Assembly: GCF_022539315.1 (NCBI RefSeq) | Contig: NC_066343.1 | Span: 49,398,205-49,462,204, forward strand | DNA length: 64,000 nucleotides | From: Serinus canaria | Taxonomy: Eukaryota; Chordata; Aves; Passeriformes; Fringillidae | Direction of reading: 5' to 3' | In this document: positions 38,401 to 51,200 of the stretch, in pieces | Position numbering within the stretch: position 1 is the stretch's first letter | How the letters are laid out: every line of letters starts with the position of its first letter | Position numbers and translations under genes: made by a program | Notes under the pieces: model-generated | Told to the model about the DNA's origin: nothing | Seen by the model: the letters and a program-made list of their open reading frames with translations, nothing else | The model's database searches: none

Positions 38401-41054
38401 GAAATTTAGTCAACAAAAGCTCTTTTCTCTAGCAGCAATCAATACTGGTCTTCCATCTCCTGTTTCTGTCACAAACTTTTTATTTCCCCCTTTTTTTTTT
38501 TTTTTCAAAGAAACCCAATCAGTTCTCAGACAGCAAAAGCAAAAAAAATTAGGTAGGATTTTCCTCCCTTACTCCCCCACTCTGACAGAATGATTTTATC
38601 CCACAATAGCCAATCTAAACAGTGCAGTGAAAATCATACTTTGCATGCAAATGTGCAGACAGTTTTACCACAGGAATGGAGTCTGTTTAGGTATGGGGTG
38701 AGCAGAAGCTGGCTGCTCTCTTCTGAACAGACCCAAGTAGTGCAGCAAGAAATTCACAGATTCAGTGAAAGCAGGAGGAGTATCCCTCCTGTTTTTTGCC
38801 ACTTTGCTTTGACTTTACTGCCCAGAAGGAGACACTTTCAGATGCAGGAAGCCAACAGCCAGCAGGAAGTCAGCAGCAGGAAGATTTGTCCTCTACCCAG
38901 AGAGTCAAGTGGTTCAGACCAGCCTCATACCTTTCATATGAAGGCATAATTATCTGCATACACTCCAGCTGGCATTGAGGCTCTGTTTACCATCACTCTC
39001 CAGCTTCAGAGAAACAGTAAATGACTCCTTGCCTGTACAAAAAACAGGGTTTCATGGGAAGACAGATCTGGCCTTCTGCCTGCTGCATTGCCTTGGCCCT
39101 TTTGGAACAAGACTGCTAAAAACTCTTGACAGCTTGTTTCCATGGATTTTATACTATGCCCTGAAGTCACACCATAATCATGTAGCTAGCACTGCTGGTG
39201 CCTGCATGTCCCCATGCTGCAGGCAAGAGCATCCAAGAGCACTAATGTGCTACATGGCATCGATCACCACTTACCCACAGTGTGTGGCTGACATGAGTGT
39301 TGGAGATATGCTGTCCAGACACCTCTCACATTCCTGCGAGAGCATCACTGCAAGCTATGAAAACAGCTCACTTGTCAACTGGCAGCCACCTATGCTAAAT
39401 AACTGGGTGCATCACTATAAGAGACTTTTAACATATGGTTCTCTGCCTATATTTGAAATCCCCCATCTCATTGTTATTGGGAATTATTAATAACCCTTCA
39501 CTGGCTCCTCACAGTTGGTGGTATGTACTAAGCACTTGTCCAGCTGTGTTTTTGAAACACAGCGATAGAAATTTGATCTAATATTCTTCCCACCTTGCTT
39601 ATGCATGCTTTGTGCACTCTTATCTAAGTGGCTTCAATACTTCATACCTTCTGTTTCTCTCATTGCTGCATGTCAATATTCTCTGTTTATTCTGCAGGGA
39701 ACATACAATTTGCACAATTGTGAGTACAACAGGGCCACAAGATTTGGTCAGTGTTCCTCCTGTAGATGAGGCTTGACTTTTAGCATCACTCTGGACTCAG
39801 GTTGCAGGATTCACACACTCACTCAGGCTGGGATTCAAAAGCAGCAAATGGAAAGGTGACGGATAGCTACTTCTGGCTTTTGGCATGTAAGCAAAGGAAT
39901 TAGCAGGCTGTAACTGCACAAGCTTACAAAGCCTGGAACAGACTGGCAGGCACTGACGTTTGTGTCAGCTGAAAAAGAAAGCAGCAACAAAAACCATGGA
40001 ACACAGAATAGTAGTACTTCAGAAAGGAAATCTCAGCTATTTGTAGAATGCCATCAGCTGAAATTTCTAAAGACCAGAGGGGCCCATTTTAAAGTGCTCA
40101 GCATGCCCAGTCAGGGCCAGGTTTTCAGTTAAGCTCAGCTCCCATGGAGGCAGCTAAACAACAGCCAGACTTTTAAAACCACTCAGTATCCAGCTGTTTC
40201 CATTGCAAAAATTCTGTCCCAGTTTTTAAACTGAGCTTAGCACCACCCAAGAGGCTGTGTTATTTCAAAAGCTCTCTCTAAGTGACTTCACACCTGGTGT
40301 CATTGTTTCATTGGCTACCTGTCAGAGGATCAGTCCACCTCCATTTCTGTCTTCTTCCACCTCTCCTGAGCCCTGATGTGGTCTGAATAATCCGAACTAT
40401 CAAAAAACAGTTCTGGGTACTGTACAAAGAAGGAATATCACGAAATGCACCTCACAGACTACAACATGGCGAGCTTCAGAGTTCTGCCAATTTACCAGGC
40501 ACTTTTGGGCTGCACGAGCCAGCATTATGCATCGACTGCCAATCATGCTGACTCACGTCAAATTATGTCATCTTCCAAATGTCTGAGTTTGGAGGTCTCA
40601 ACCTTTTTCATATGCAGATGAAGTTGAGAGTTTCTTTCTCCTGAAGTCTGCAGAAAAGCAGAAAGGACAGCAGACTCCTTGATTCAGGGAAGACTGTGTG
40701 GCAGATGATATAAAACATTATCTGGTTATCAACACTTGTAGAAATTGCAGTCTTCCTTCTATCAGCATGCCAATGTGAAGCTTTCTAAGGGCAGGAGTAA
40801 CCCTTTGCTAGGAAAAGCCAGCCTCAGAAGTCCTAAACCTAAACACAGCTCTTACACTTTCTCTCAAACTTTCTGAGAGCTTGTAGAAAGTGTTCAAAAT
40901 ACAGACAATGTGGGAAAGGGTAACATCTTCTGCCCTACTGCCTGCTGTGTGCCATGGCTCTTGTGTAAGCAGAGGGGTGTAATTCAGAACATGGAATGAA
41001 TCACAGAAATTTTCAGAAGGTGGTCTATTAGAAGAACCAGTTTCCTTTTATTTC
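35416..41054. other. Non-coding DNA with one long hairpin
   Basis: No gene is supported. The longest open frame of the whole window is here (38,975-39,490 plus, 171 codons). It starts at TTG, its first ATG is at codon 78, and it has no recognised domain. A 15-base T run follows a C run at 38,486-38,505. A 12-base A run lies near 35,855. The strongest structural element is the inverted repeat at 36,639-36,726. Confidence 0.55.
36639..36726. repeat. Imperfect inverted repeat, about 28-bp arms
   Basis: The left arm at 36,639-36,667 and the right arm at 36,699-36,726 are reverse complements over about 28 positions. The exceptions are a one-base bulge, two adjacent differences and one further difference. 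The shared core is TGACTAGTTTA. The loop is 31 bases. Transcribed from the plus strand, one of the differences becomes a G-U wobble, so the RNA would fold into a long, nearly continuous hairpin. A weaker second block (TGGAACAG at 36,614-36,621 against TCCTGTTTCA at 36,732-36,741) suggests that the symmetry once extended further. It could be a microRNA-like precursor, the relic of a small palindromic DNA transposon, or a template-switch product. Confidence 0.88.
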
Positions 41055-41175
41055 AGTTGTTTGTGTTGGGACTTTTGTATGTTTGTTTGGGTTGGGTTTG
41101 GAGGTTTTTTGTTTGGGTGGGGTTTTAGTTTTTTTTGGGGGGGTGGGGGTGTTGGGAATGGGGAGGGGTTGTTCT
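41055..41175 (+). repeat. G/T-rich low-complexity tract with G-quadruplex motif
   Basis: The plus strand is almost free of C over about 120 bases. It ends in five G runs of 7, 5, 3, 4 and 4 bases (41,137-41,168) separated by loops of 1 to 4 bases, which satisfies the usual rule for an intramolecular G-quadruplex. Shorter GGG runs lie upstream at about 41,088-41,122. No gene or promoter feature is visible beside it. Confidence 0.92.
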
Positions 41176-43112
41176 TCTTTTATGTGAAGATCCAGGCAAC
41201 AGAGAGGGAAGGGCAGAAAATTGATTAAAGAAGCAACTCACCACACAGACAGGATCAGGCTGTGCATGGTAAGGCATGGGTAGCTGAAGACACTTTTATC
41301 CTTTCAGAGAGAGCTTCAAAGCAGAAAAGACCTGAAGAGCAGGTGAATTTCAGTCATTTTTTTAAAAAGATGCAGTTAATTTGAGAGGCGTGTTAATTTG
41401 AGAGATCTACCCATTTGAAGCTTCCTCCTCTGTCATTCTTTGCTCTCATTTCCTTGATCCCCCTTGCTGTGTGACCATGTGACACGCAGCCGTTTGGTGA
41501 GAATTGAGAGAGATATTGGCAGTTTGGGAGCTGTTGTTCCTGCTTATGTATGCAAAGAGCATAATTGCTAAGTGCATCATCTGTTGTAATTTGCACATCC
41601 ACACACAGAATAGATCAGGGCATTCTTCCCACAAGTATGCAGTGCCTTTTTTTCCTCTCTGCTTTTCTGGACAGTAAAATATTAGGTCTTCTGGATATCA
41701 CTGCAGCACAGGCTGAACCAATGCCCTAGGAGGTGATCCCTGCCCCAAATATCTTACACTCTTAATATAGCTGCAGAGAACCAGGATGTGAAGCATTATT
41801 TCTGTAACTCTCTTGCTTCACATGCAAGTTTGAAACTCCTTGAGAAATAATTCAGGTAGGTCTGCAGCAGGTGTGAGAAGTTAGCAATGCCAAACCCAGC
41901 ATTACAAAAACACTCTGCAGTCACAGACACACCAAGCAGGGGCTGTGTTGCTCCCAAAGGTTATCTAAGCAAGGGCCAGCCATGGAGCAGTCAGTGAATA
42001 CTGGTTTGGAAAGCAGTATTCACTGATTGAAAAGAAAAAGTAGCATCTCTGTAATAAAAAGAGGACAAAAGATTGGAAAAATATTAAGAAATCTAGAGAG
42101 ACTATCAGAGTGATTTTCGGCCTCCCCATCAATTGTGTTGATTCTCACTGTCACAGCCATTTGACTTCTCACGATCTTCTGCAGCAGAAGCCAAGCCAGT
42201 ATGCTCCTTAAAACCGTAAGATACAGGTCAGGCAAAACCCTCACCTGAAAGTGCAAACTTCAGAGGCATATTAGACACCTCAGAAAACAGCCTTATGCTT
42301 CCTGATGACAGGGACAGGGTCTTGTTGTTGTTCCATCTAACTCCCCTAAGTAAACATGCAGCTCATATTGTGTCTTGAGTGCCTTTAATTTCTTCACTGA
42401 GCTGTACTTCTTGCAGAAGATTCCTCAATTACTCTTTAGGCCCTTCAGCGACAGAACCTCATTGTCCAAAGGCTTCCTTCAGTCTGTAGCAGACTCCACT
42501 GATGTTTATATTAGGATCCTTTACTCCTTTACTCCTTTGCTCAGTGGATCCTGGCCATGTTGTCTCAGGGAGCTTAATCTCCTTCCCTGGTGCCTGGAGT
42601 GCTGTGTCTCCTTTTAAGCAGAGATTCAGAAGAGAAAATTTCCTTTCAGGCAATGGTCTTTAAAACAGCAATGCACCTTGTGTGAACACATGGAGGGCCC
42701 ACTGAGCGTTGGAATGTCAGTTCCTTCCCAACCTAGCTCTTACGCTTAGCAGATCAGAGAGCTGCACTATTGGATGCTACTTTTGTGTAGCAGCACCACA
42801 AATGGGGGAGCTGGGGGCTACCAGTGAGCTCCAGCCATTTTCCACGCGTGTGCTTTCAGGTGATGCTTTACGTGTGCATGCAAAGTGCTCTTTTCCTCCA
42901 GCTGCACAAGGATGTGGCCCCCAGGCAGAGCCACAGCCACTAGAGGGCATTTGAAGGACATCAGGCCCATGGGTAGCAGGTGTCTGGGCTGGGGGATGAG
43001 CCAGCCCTGCCAGCGTGTCCCACTGTTCCAAGCTGCAGCGTGCAGCAAGAAGTCTGATCTCAGTGCCTTTCTCCTTCTGTCTTTCTGCAGTTGTCCCTGG
43101 GTACAAAGTAGT

Positions 43113-43156
43113 GGTTTGCAGAAATTATGGCATAGGTTTGCAGAAAGCATGGCATA
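43113..43156. repeat. 22-bp tandem duplication
   Basis: The units 43,113-43,134 and 43,135-43,156 both begin GGTTTGCAGAAA and end ATGGCATA; they differ at two internal positions. The unit boundary is followed by a third GGTT, consistent with replication slippage. Confidence 0.9.
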
Positions 43157-45167
43157 GGTTCTTTCTATGGATGAAGTGCTGCAAATGGGCAGCAGCTGAG
43201 GTGGAGCAATGCTGCTAAACAGACCACTGAATAACTTTATCTCCCTTGATTGCATCCTTCGAAGTAGTTATGCATGTAGATATTGAACATAGCTTTGTCC
43301 ATCAGTTTTAATCAGCTGCCTGCAACCTCCTCATTTAGTTTTTCTTGGCATTAAGTCAGAAGTCCATGATTTTCCTACCTTTTGCCATCTACTCTCTCTT
43401 AATGGAGAGAGCTGTTCTCAAAGGACAAACTTTAACAAAAGCATACATCTACACTTCATACCAACCTCTTTCAAGTCCATTTCAGTAGACTGAGGAGTTG
43501 AATATGGCCTTCTGTATTTGAAGACCAGGGCCTCCAAAGCAAAATATCTGCAGTGACTTCATCACCACGTCTGCCATCCAAAGGGAATGCCTGACACAGA
43601 CCATAAGAATCCAGACCATAAGAATTCAGTTAAGCTTCATCATGCTCTTTCAGCATGCACTTGCATGGTGACTTTCTGCACAGATGAGTTCCCATGAGAA
43701 AAGTTTGCACTGAGGAGCTCCAGGTTGGTATTTCTGCCAACTGCTCCAAGTGCCTTGGAGAAAAGATATAGGGAGGACAAGGGTGAGCTTCCACTCGCAG
43801 TGGGATAAGAAATATCAGAATGAGTTTGCCTGATTCTTGTCTATTCTCAGCGCTTTTTGTGGTCCAAGAATGACCAAGTGCCTCCTCAGCTACCTCCCTG
43901 TCAAATTGCTTGGCAATACTTCAGATGTGCAGGAGTGGCCTTCTGAAAACTCCTTCTAAAGCAGGAGTCTTGCAGAGTTGAGGAGGAAATCCTGATGCTT
44001 TCCATAGACTTGAGAGAAAGGATGTCAAGCCAGCATGGAGTAAGACAGATCAAACACTGCAAAAGTAAAAAGGGAAACAGGCTGTCTATCCCTCAGACAT
44101 TCCCAGGTTGAGTCAGGTGGACTTGTGGAGGGGACTGGGAGCCCTTGGGGTACAGGTCCAGAATCTCCACCCCTATAACTGGCAGAGAAGCACAACACCA
44201 TGACTCATCACTATGTGCTAGAATGCAGCTAATGTGGGGTGGGAGTGGGAGTGATAGGCTGAATTTAGCTCAGGACACTACTGCTCAGGTGCAGTAGTAT
44301 GAGCACCTGTCTGCTCTTGGAAGCAATCCTGAGGGACATGTGAGATAGCATTGATGCTCTTGTGTTTCTCCCTGGGGTTGCTATACCACCCTTCTGCTTC
44401 CAGGAGCTTGGACAGAGCACATCAAGCTTTAGGGTCAAGAGAGGCACTTTTATACTAAGTCATGCCTTAATTCTCAGCAGTAACTCAGAGAGCAGTGCAG
44501 GAATTATTTTTATGCCAGTGGTAGAGACAAGAGGTATTTCTTGGGGCACAGTAGCAGACCTGTGGGTAGAGCTCAGGAACCTTGATAATGTTATTCTGCT
44601 GGATAATGTTATCCAGCTTTTTTACACAGCAAGCCAGGTTTTACAGGCATTGAGCTACCTGTCTCCATTAATGAATTAAGACCCAGCAAACCACAAACTG
44701 AGCTAATTGGTATATTTTTCCCTTAAGAAGAGAATTAGAAAACACACTTGTACTGGGAATTGCGGATGATACATTCTGCCTGAAGGAAAACAAATTATCA
44801 CTCCAGCAGGAAAACTCACATCTCCAGGGTTCTGAAAGAAACTCATGTTGACTCTCTTGTTTTAGTCTGTGGGGGATTTGAGAGGAATGATTTGAGACAG
44901 GAGCAATGGGGAAAATTCTCACTTTGTGTTCTCTTTCTCTTTTCCATGACTGTCACACAACAGGTGATGAAAAGGCTTCCTCAAAGTCATTGAGGTAAAT
45001 GCAGATTACATTTCATACATAACAGACAGTTGTTGCAAATCTTGACTGTTACTTCTTTAATGATATACTGTTTTCAGGGATGCCATAGATGCCATTGCTG
45101 TTCATTAAGTAATAGATTATATATTTTTCCACCCACAGCATGAGGTGCTGCTTGAAAGGAGAACTGA

Positions 45168-45199
45168 ACTAAATAAAATAAATAAATAAACTAAATAAA
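45168..45199. repeat. (AAAT)n-like microsatellite
   Basis: This is a short run of AAATA/AAAT/ACTA units on the plus strand, imperfect, with ACTAAATAAA at both ends. No association with a transposon tail is evident. Confidence 0.8.
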
Positions 45200-48067
45200 G
45201 CTCCCAAAGTGAACAGAAGGCACTGTGGTTACCCAGTTAAAACTGCTGCTGGTTTCAGGATGGCTTTGTCATCTTAGGTCACCTTGGTGACACACAGGTG
45301 TGAGAAGAGTGGTGTGATACCATAATCCTGCCTATCACAAGAATGTGGTATTTTCCTTGGATTGCCATGCAAATTCTTGAATCCACCTTTGAAAGCCATC
45401 TGTTCAGATCCTGCACCAACTTGGGCTCTTGCAAGGATACTCCAGAGTTTGTCTGAGGAGAGGCTGTCTGAGGAGACTGTTCACGTATGTCCAGTGTTAG
45501 ACACCAAGAGAGGACATGAACTTCGCAGATCACATTTCAGCAGTGACTTTACCAGTTGTCAAGGCTGCACAAGCACTGGATTTTAAAGTTGAAATAAGGT
45601 GTGGAACCTTAAAATACCACTTTTGTGGAATCTTGGCTTCTGGCATGTGAGTCTTACCCTGGCAATGTGATGCTGACAGCACTGCCATGTCCTCCTGAAG
45701 TCAGTGTGAACAGGTTATGTTTGCAACAGCAGAGAGGAAAGGAACAAAGTAGAAACATACTTTCAGTATTAGGTTAAAAAAAATCCTGCATTTAAAAGGT
45801 GTACTTCTTTTCTTATATTAGTACAAGTGTGGGAAAATCTGGGATACAGAACTTTCAAACAAAAACAGTGTAAGGTTAGGTTCCACAGGAATGAATTTTG
45901 TAAATCAAATTTAAGCCTTCTGAATAAATTTAGTAAGTTATCATTATTACAGTAGAGTTATGGCAAAATAAATCTACTGGATGTATAGAAATTATAATTC
46001 TTAGGAATACATCAGGCCAAATAAAAGCTGAAGGTGAACTTTGGTCAGACAGTAAATACAAAATAATAATACTGTACACAAACTTCTGAATAAACACATA
46101 GAAGCTTGAGCAATTTCTTAAGATGCCAAAACATCTTGCTGACCTCTTTTTGCAGAGAGCACTATTCTCCTTGTATAAGACAAGGTTCAGTTATGGGCAA
46201 TTATCAAAGTATTTGTCAGTATTTGTGTATTTGTACTAACACTAGTTGAGATGGCTGTATATGGGTACATCACAATGAAAAAAATTAAGCAAAAATTAAC
46301 ATTCCTTAATTTTTTTTTTCTTTTGGTGGTAATATCTGCTGTCATGAGATAATAATGAGTTCTACTATGTAAGGTTTGAGAATCAAAATGTAACACTTAG
46401 CCCTGAACATTGCCATCTTCCTGGTAGAAACACAGGGTGATATTTTGAGGTATTTATATTTGCTGACAAAATATCTAGTTTTCTACATGTAGATGTATTA
46501 GCTACTTGTAGATTTTAAAACATATGCTAAGCAGCTGTGACTGTGTGGGGCTAATGCCACATCAAGACCCACAGCCTTCTCCCCTCTCCTCATTCAGACT
46601 GCTGGGAGAAAGGGCTGTGCTCTACTTTCTGTGCAGCCAGGGTCTCTCAGGAGACACCTCTTGTTGAGTGAAGTGTGCCTCAAGAAGGCACACAAGCATG
46701 AAGAATGTAGAGCAGCTACTGACTTTGATGGGCTTTCTCTTGTTACTTCCTCCTAATCCCATCTTTCAAACTAGTATTTGGAGTGGGTAAGCAACTTTAT
46801 GTGGGGATTTTTGTGCCTCTCAAGAAGAGACTTAATTATACACAGGAATGTTTTTGCCTAAGCAATGGGACAAGATCTCAATTACACTTCGACCACCACA
46901 AATTTTCAATATTGTAATCACAAGAATCTTTCTGCGAAGGATAAATTGTAGACAAAGTAACTTACTGTGAAGAGCACTGTTTTTTGATATCTCCCTCATA
47001 ACAAACAAATAATAGTTAATAACATCAATTGAGCAGATTCTAGGGCAGCTGGCCAAGGAAAGTATTTGTCTTGTGCTGAACACCTTCTGTTGCACTCTGC
47101 AAACACAAGCTGCTGGAATGACCTCAGCACTTCTTTTGCTTTTATTCAAAGTCACTGAGATGTTTATGATTCAGTTTCCTCCCTATCTCAGCCGTAAATA
47201 TCTATGTGGCAAAGGCCTGTAAATCTGCCATTCAGGCAGCAAAAAACAACAACATGCCAATCCAATAAATTACTCCCTCACAGTGTTTTCATTACACAAA
47301 GAAGACTTTTTCTGTGTTCTGTCCAAGAACACCATCCCGCAAAGTTTGCTTTATAGTAAACAAGGGAGGTCCAGCAGAGATGGGCAACAGATCAGAGGAG
47401 AAAGTCATGTAAACTAAAGCAGGGTGAAAAAGAAAAGAAGGCATAATTATTGTTGAGCGTGTTCTTAAATCACCCAGTGATTCTGTCAAATTCACTTTCC
47501 TACACAGATTACATTTTTTTGGAAGTGGCCTATTGTGGATGTATTCATTAATACCTGGATATTTAGCAGTTCTCTGAATGGTTTGGTATTTTTTCCTGCT
47601 TTCTGAGTAGGAAAATGAATTTTTTCCTGTATTTTTTTGCTGCTAATCCACTAGAAAGGGATAATCAACCAACAGGCAGTTGAAGCAAATTCTTCCTGGG
47701 CAAATAATGAATTTATATTTGGCTACAAAGGGTATTTCAAGACCTTACAAATAAAAAAATCTGTAAACTAGTGCATTCATCATTTACAAACTGAAGAAAA
47801 GACTTGTTTCAAACTCACTGAGTAGTTTGCTCATTATAATTTGTTCAACTTCAAAGTATGTGATAAAGCAGTGATAAATGCCTCTTTCAATGCCCAATGC
47901 CCTATTTATACATCTGCTGATAAGTACATGCAGAGGAAAGATGGTGTTAAAAATAATTTTGTTTCACTATTGCTACTTTTCTTTTGAGAGCTCACATAGA
48001 TGTGATCAGCATTTTTCTTTCCCTATAAAGGTAGATTTTCAACATTTCTTTATTACTTAGGACTAAA

Positions 48068-48245
48068 GATGAAACACCTGCAAACAAAAAAACCCCAAGA
48101 AAACCAAACCAACCCAAACCAAAAAAAGCAACAACAGCCCCCCAAAAACACAACAAAAAACCTCCACAACACTAAAATCAAACAGGCCCCCTGCAAAAAA
48201 CCAACACACACACATATAAAACCTGAAATAAAAAAACAAAGAAAG
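48068..48245. repeat. C/A-rich low-complexity tract
   Basis: The plus strand is made almost only of A and C over about 170 bases, with many CCAAA, AACCC and CCCC words. It ends with an ACACACACATATAAA section and an A/G-rich tail. On the minus strand it is G/T-rich, similar in composition to the tract at 41,055. The 126-codon open frame across it (48,069-48,449) is a by-product of composition, being rich in Lys, Gln, Pro, Thr and Asn. Confidence 0.92.
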
Positions 48246-51200
48246 ACAAAAAGAAAGGACCAGAAATCAGAAGCTGCAATCAGATTGGCTCAAACATTTT
48301 ATGTCCTGAAGGACTTGATTCTCTTCCATATCTCTGGGCTCAGCCTGTTGCACAGGCATCCATGCATTTTTCTCCTTCAAAATAAAAGCCATTTTCAGTT
48401 GTGGCAGGATGTTATACAAGCAGTTTTTTACCTAACTCAGGAAAAATAAGAGGAGGAAGAGGAGAAAAACAGGATGATTTCATCTGTTTGTTGGACTTCT
48501 CTGTATAGGTTGCTATATTTTAAAAAAACTGAGACACTTGCTTCAGTAGGTATGTTTTAGAGCTGATGCCAAGAAGGGAATAAAAGTGGTGAGACAGAGA
48601 AATGGAGAGAAGGTCAGAGCCACTCCTCTTCAGTAAGAATGTGGAAAGAGATCAAAGGGGGAGGATGAGCAGAGAAGAGCTGTGGGAGCCTTGGAACAAG
48701 ACAAAATGGCAAAAGTCTTGAAAACAAGAAAAACAGAATTTTACACTTTCTGTGCATAGTAAACAATGTTAAAATGTTAATTTCAACACATAGAAAATAG
48801 TGCTAAAAGCAGCAATCAGCTGAGGAAGCTGAAACCTGGGGATCATGAGAGAAGGTTCAGCATTGGCAGTATAAGAAGACAGGGAAGGAAAGGGGGGGAA
48901 AGTCTCAGACCCAAGGAAAGTCAAAGCACTGCAGGAAGACAGAAGGAGGAGGTCAGCTCTGTCTCTGTTCTTCTGCACAGCGAGGGCTTGGCACGCATGT
49001 GTGTCTGCACGAGGAGAAGGGCAGAGCAGTGCGCAGTGTGACTGCGGTATGGCTCACTAAAAAGAGTGGTTACCACAAGAAAGGGAAAAAGACACGCACT
49101 AGAGTAATTTAGCACCAGCTGTGCTTACTATGTTTTAAATGCTTTTTTCCCTTGTGTTGTACAAACAAGCCTAATTTTGAACAGGATGTTGTCCTTTCAC
49201 TGCCTTCCCTGTAGCTGATGTTCTTGTCAGCATCTCCTGCCCTAAAATACAGACTACGTGGTAATGATGCTGCAGTGCACTAACTTTCAGACAGCGGGAA
49301 GAACAACCCTTTGATAACTATGAGGCCTCTGCTGCAACAGTAGAAATAAAAGCCTTCAGAAAGGGGTGGCCTGGCTGCTCCTTATTAAGGTGTTTAGTGT
49401 ATTTTGTCATGAAACACTGCAGAACCACAAAGTAACACACAGGCAAAGCGCAAGGGCCAAGGAACAATAGGAAGCCAGTGGTGACTGCTTTTTTCTAGCT
49501 TCAAACTACCTTGTTGATTACAGCATGGTAATAATAGTGTTTTGCAGGCAGCTGTGCTCCTTCCTAACACACTGTGTGGGAACAAGGGAACACAGGGCTG
49601 GTGCCCAGCTTCCTCTCCAGTAACACATGGCCCTAGAGAGAGGCAATGCTGCCCAAGGCAGGAATAAGCACCATCTCCATTTTTTTAATTGCAGCCTGAA
49701 AGATCAATACTGGGAAAAACAAAAAATGGCAGATTTTAAAAAGTGGGCATCCCAGCTGAAGGAAAATACCCTAACAAAGTCACAGTAACAACTTGCTCCT
49801 GTCTATTTTGTGTCTACCTATTGTAAACTCCACTACCCTGCTATGTCACAGGACTTTGATAACTATTTCTGCAGACCTGATTTAAGAGCTGTCTGTGGAA
49901 AGATTATCTAAGATGTCTATCTCAGATACCCGGAAAACCTGAAGACATCTTTATGGCAGAGAGCTGTAATTATCTAATACACCAGGAATATGATTCAATT
50001 ACACATCTATTGCAGAAGCAAAGCCAAAAAACCCCACAACAAACTGTGCAAGTCTTTGCATTTCTGTAACTGCAGAAAACTGGGCGGTCCAGTAACCTTG
50101 CCAAGGTGTTGGCCATCAGAATCTTTATTCAGCATGCTATGTGTCTGTTTCCACAGCCTTGCACTACAAAGGAGGTCAGGACAGGGGTTCCTTCAGGCAT
50201 GTGGTGGAGCTGTGTTCATCAAACACAATACTGAAAGTGTGGCTTGAAGCAAGAGTAAAATGTGGTATCTTTAGAGCAGTGTTATTTCACAGAAATACTG
50301 CCTTGTCTAAGTGCTCTGAATAGCCAGCCAACTCACCACCAAACAGGAGAAGGGGGCTTGGGCTAACACAGAACAGGCATGGATTTGCCCTCTGAGGCTA
50401 CCCCGGCAAGCCATTCCATAGAAGCATAGCACTGGAGGCAGAGGGGGCAACCTCAGTCAAGTGGGCAGCCTGAGTCATGCCAGGTGAGTTCTGTGGAGAG
50501 CCTGGTGATCTTTATGGATACAGCCTCAATTCAGCAGCCCAGGAATGCACTTTCTCACAATATGTGTATGGATTCCTTGAGGACCTTGGAAAGAGGACAT
50601 GACTTCTGGTGCCAGTGCCACTTGTCTAGCTGTCTGTCCCAGATCAAGGTAGGCAAGAATTTTTTCAGAGAGTTATGATGATCCTCAACATCACCATATG
50701 TAAACTTGATTAAAATCCTGCTGTCCTAATAGCCCCTTTTTACTTAGCCTTTCCTCAGGCAGATTCCCAAACACTAAGCAAAATGGGCTTCAGGATCTAA
50801 CTCAGGGAATTTATTTTCTCCCATCACAACAGGAGAGAATGTTCTGCTCTGAGAATCTGAAAAAGATTTGTAAAGTACAACCACAAAAGAAGTTTCCTCT
50901 GGAACCCTCATTTCCTGGCTGCAGTATGCCTGTCACATTTCCACTGATTCATTGTTCAGCTTCAGGAAAGAAAACAGCTCTCAGTCCCTCTGCTGAAGTT
51001 TGCTCCATTTGTAGCATAGCCTGTGATAAAATCCTCACTGCACTGTCTTGGATATTCACTGCATCCTTATTAAACAAGAGGGAATGCTCGATGCATAAAT
51101 TATCCTGTGCTTAGTTTTGCATGGCATATAATTTTAAAGCATTTAGAAATGTGGGACTTAGTCAGCATTTATCCTCACAGCTGTGGCAATTTCAGTCTCA

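Larger units (their letters stand above)
41176..48067. other. Non-coding DNA, no gene recognised
   Basis: Open frames on both strands at 42,777-43,255 overlap one another and lie in a slightly GC-richer patch; none has a recognised domain. Small repeats are a 22-bp tandem duplication at 43,113-43,156, a 15-bp duplication at 43,597-43,626, a 20-bp near-perfect palindrome at 44,598-44,617 (9-bp arms, TG centre), and an (AAAT)n-like tract at 45,168-45,199. I recognised no CR1 or LTR here. Confidence 0.5.

Noticed and set aside
38975..39490. Longest open reading frame in the window (171 codons, plus strand)
   Set aside because: It begins with TTG; the first ATG is at codon 78, leaving about 94 codons. 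No domain, signal peptide or splice context is recognisable, and a frame of this size is expected by chance across six frames of 64 kb of AT-rich DNA.
42777..43255. Overlapping frames of 109 and 145 codons (minus) and 90 codons (plus)
   Set aside because: They are mutually overlapping shadows in locally GC-richer sequence with a tandem duplication at 43,113-43,156; no protein family is recognisable.
44598..44617. 20-bp near-perfect palindrome with a TG centre
   Set aside because: It overlaps a repeated GATAATGTTAT word and is short enough to arise by chance; no associated feature is visible.
48069..48449. 126-codon Lys/Gln/Pro/Thr-rich frame
   Set aside because: It is explained by translation of the C/A-rich low-complexity tract.
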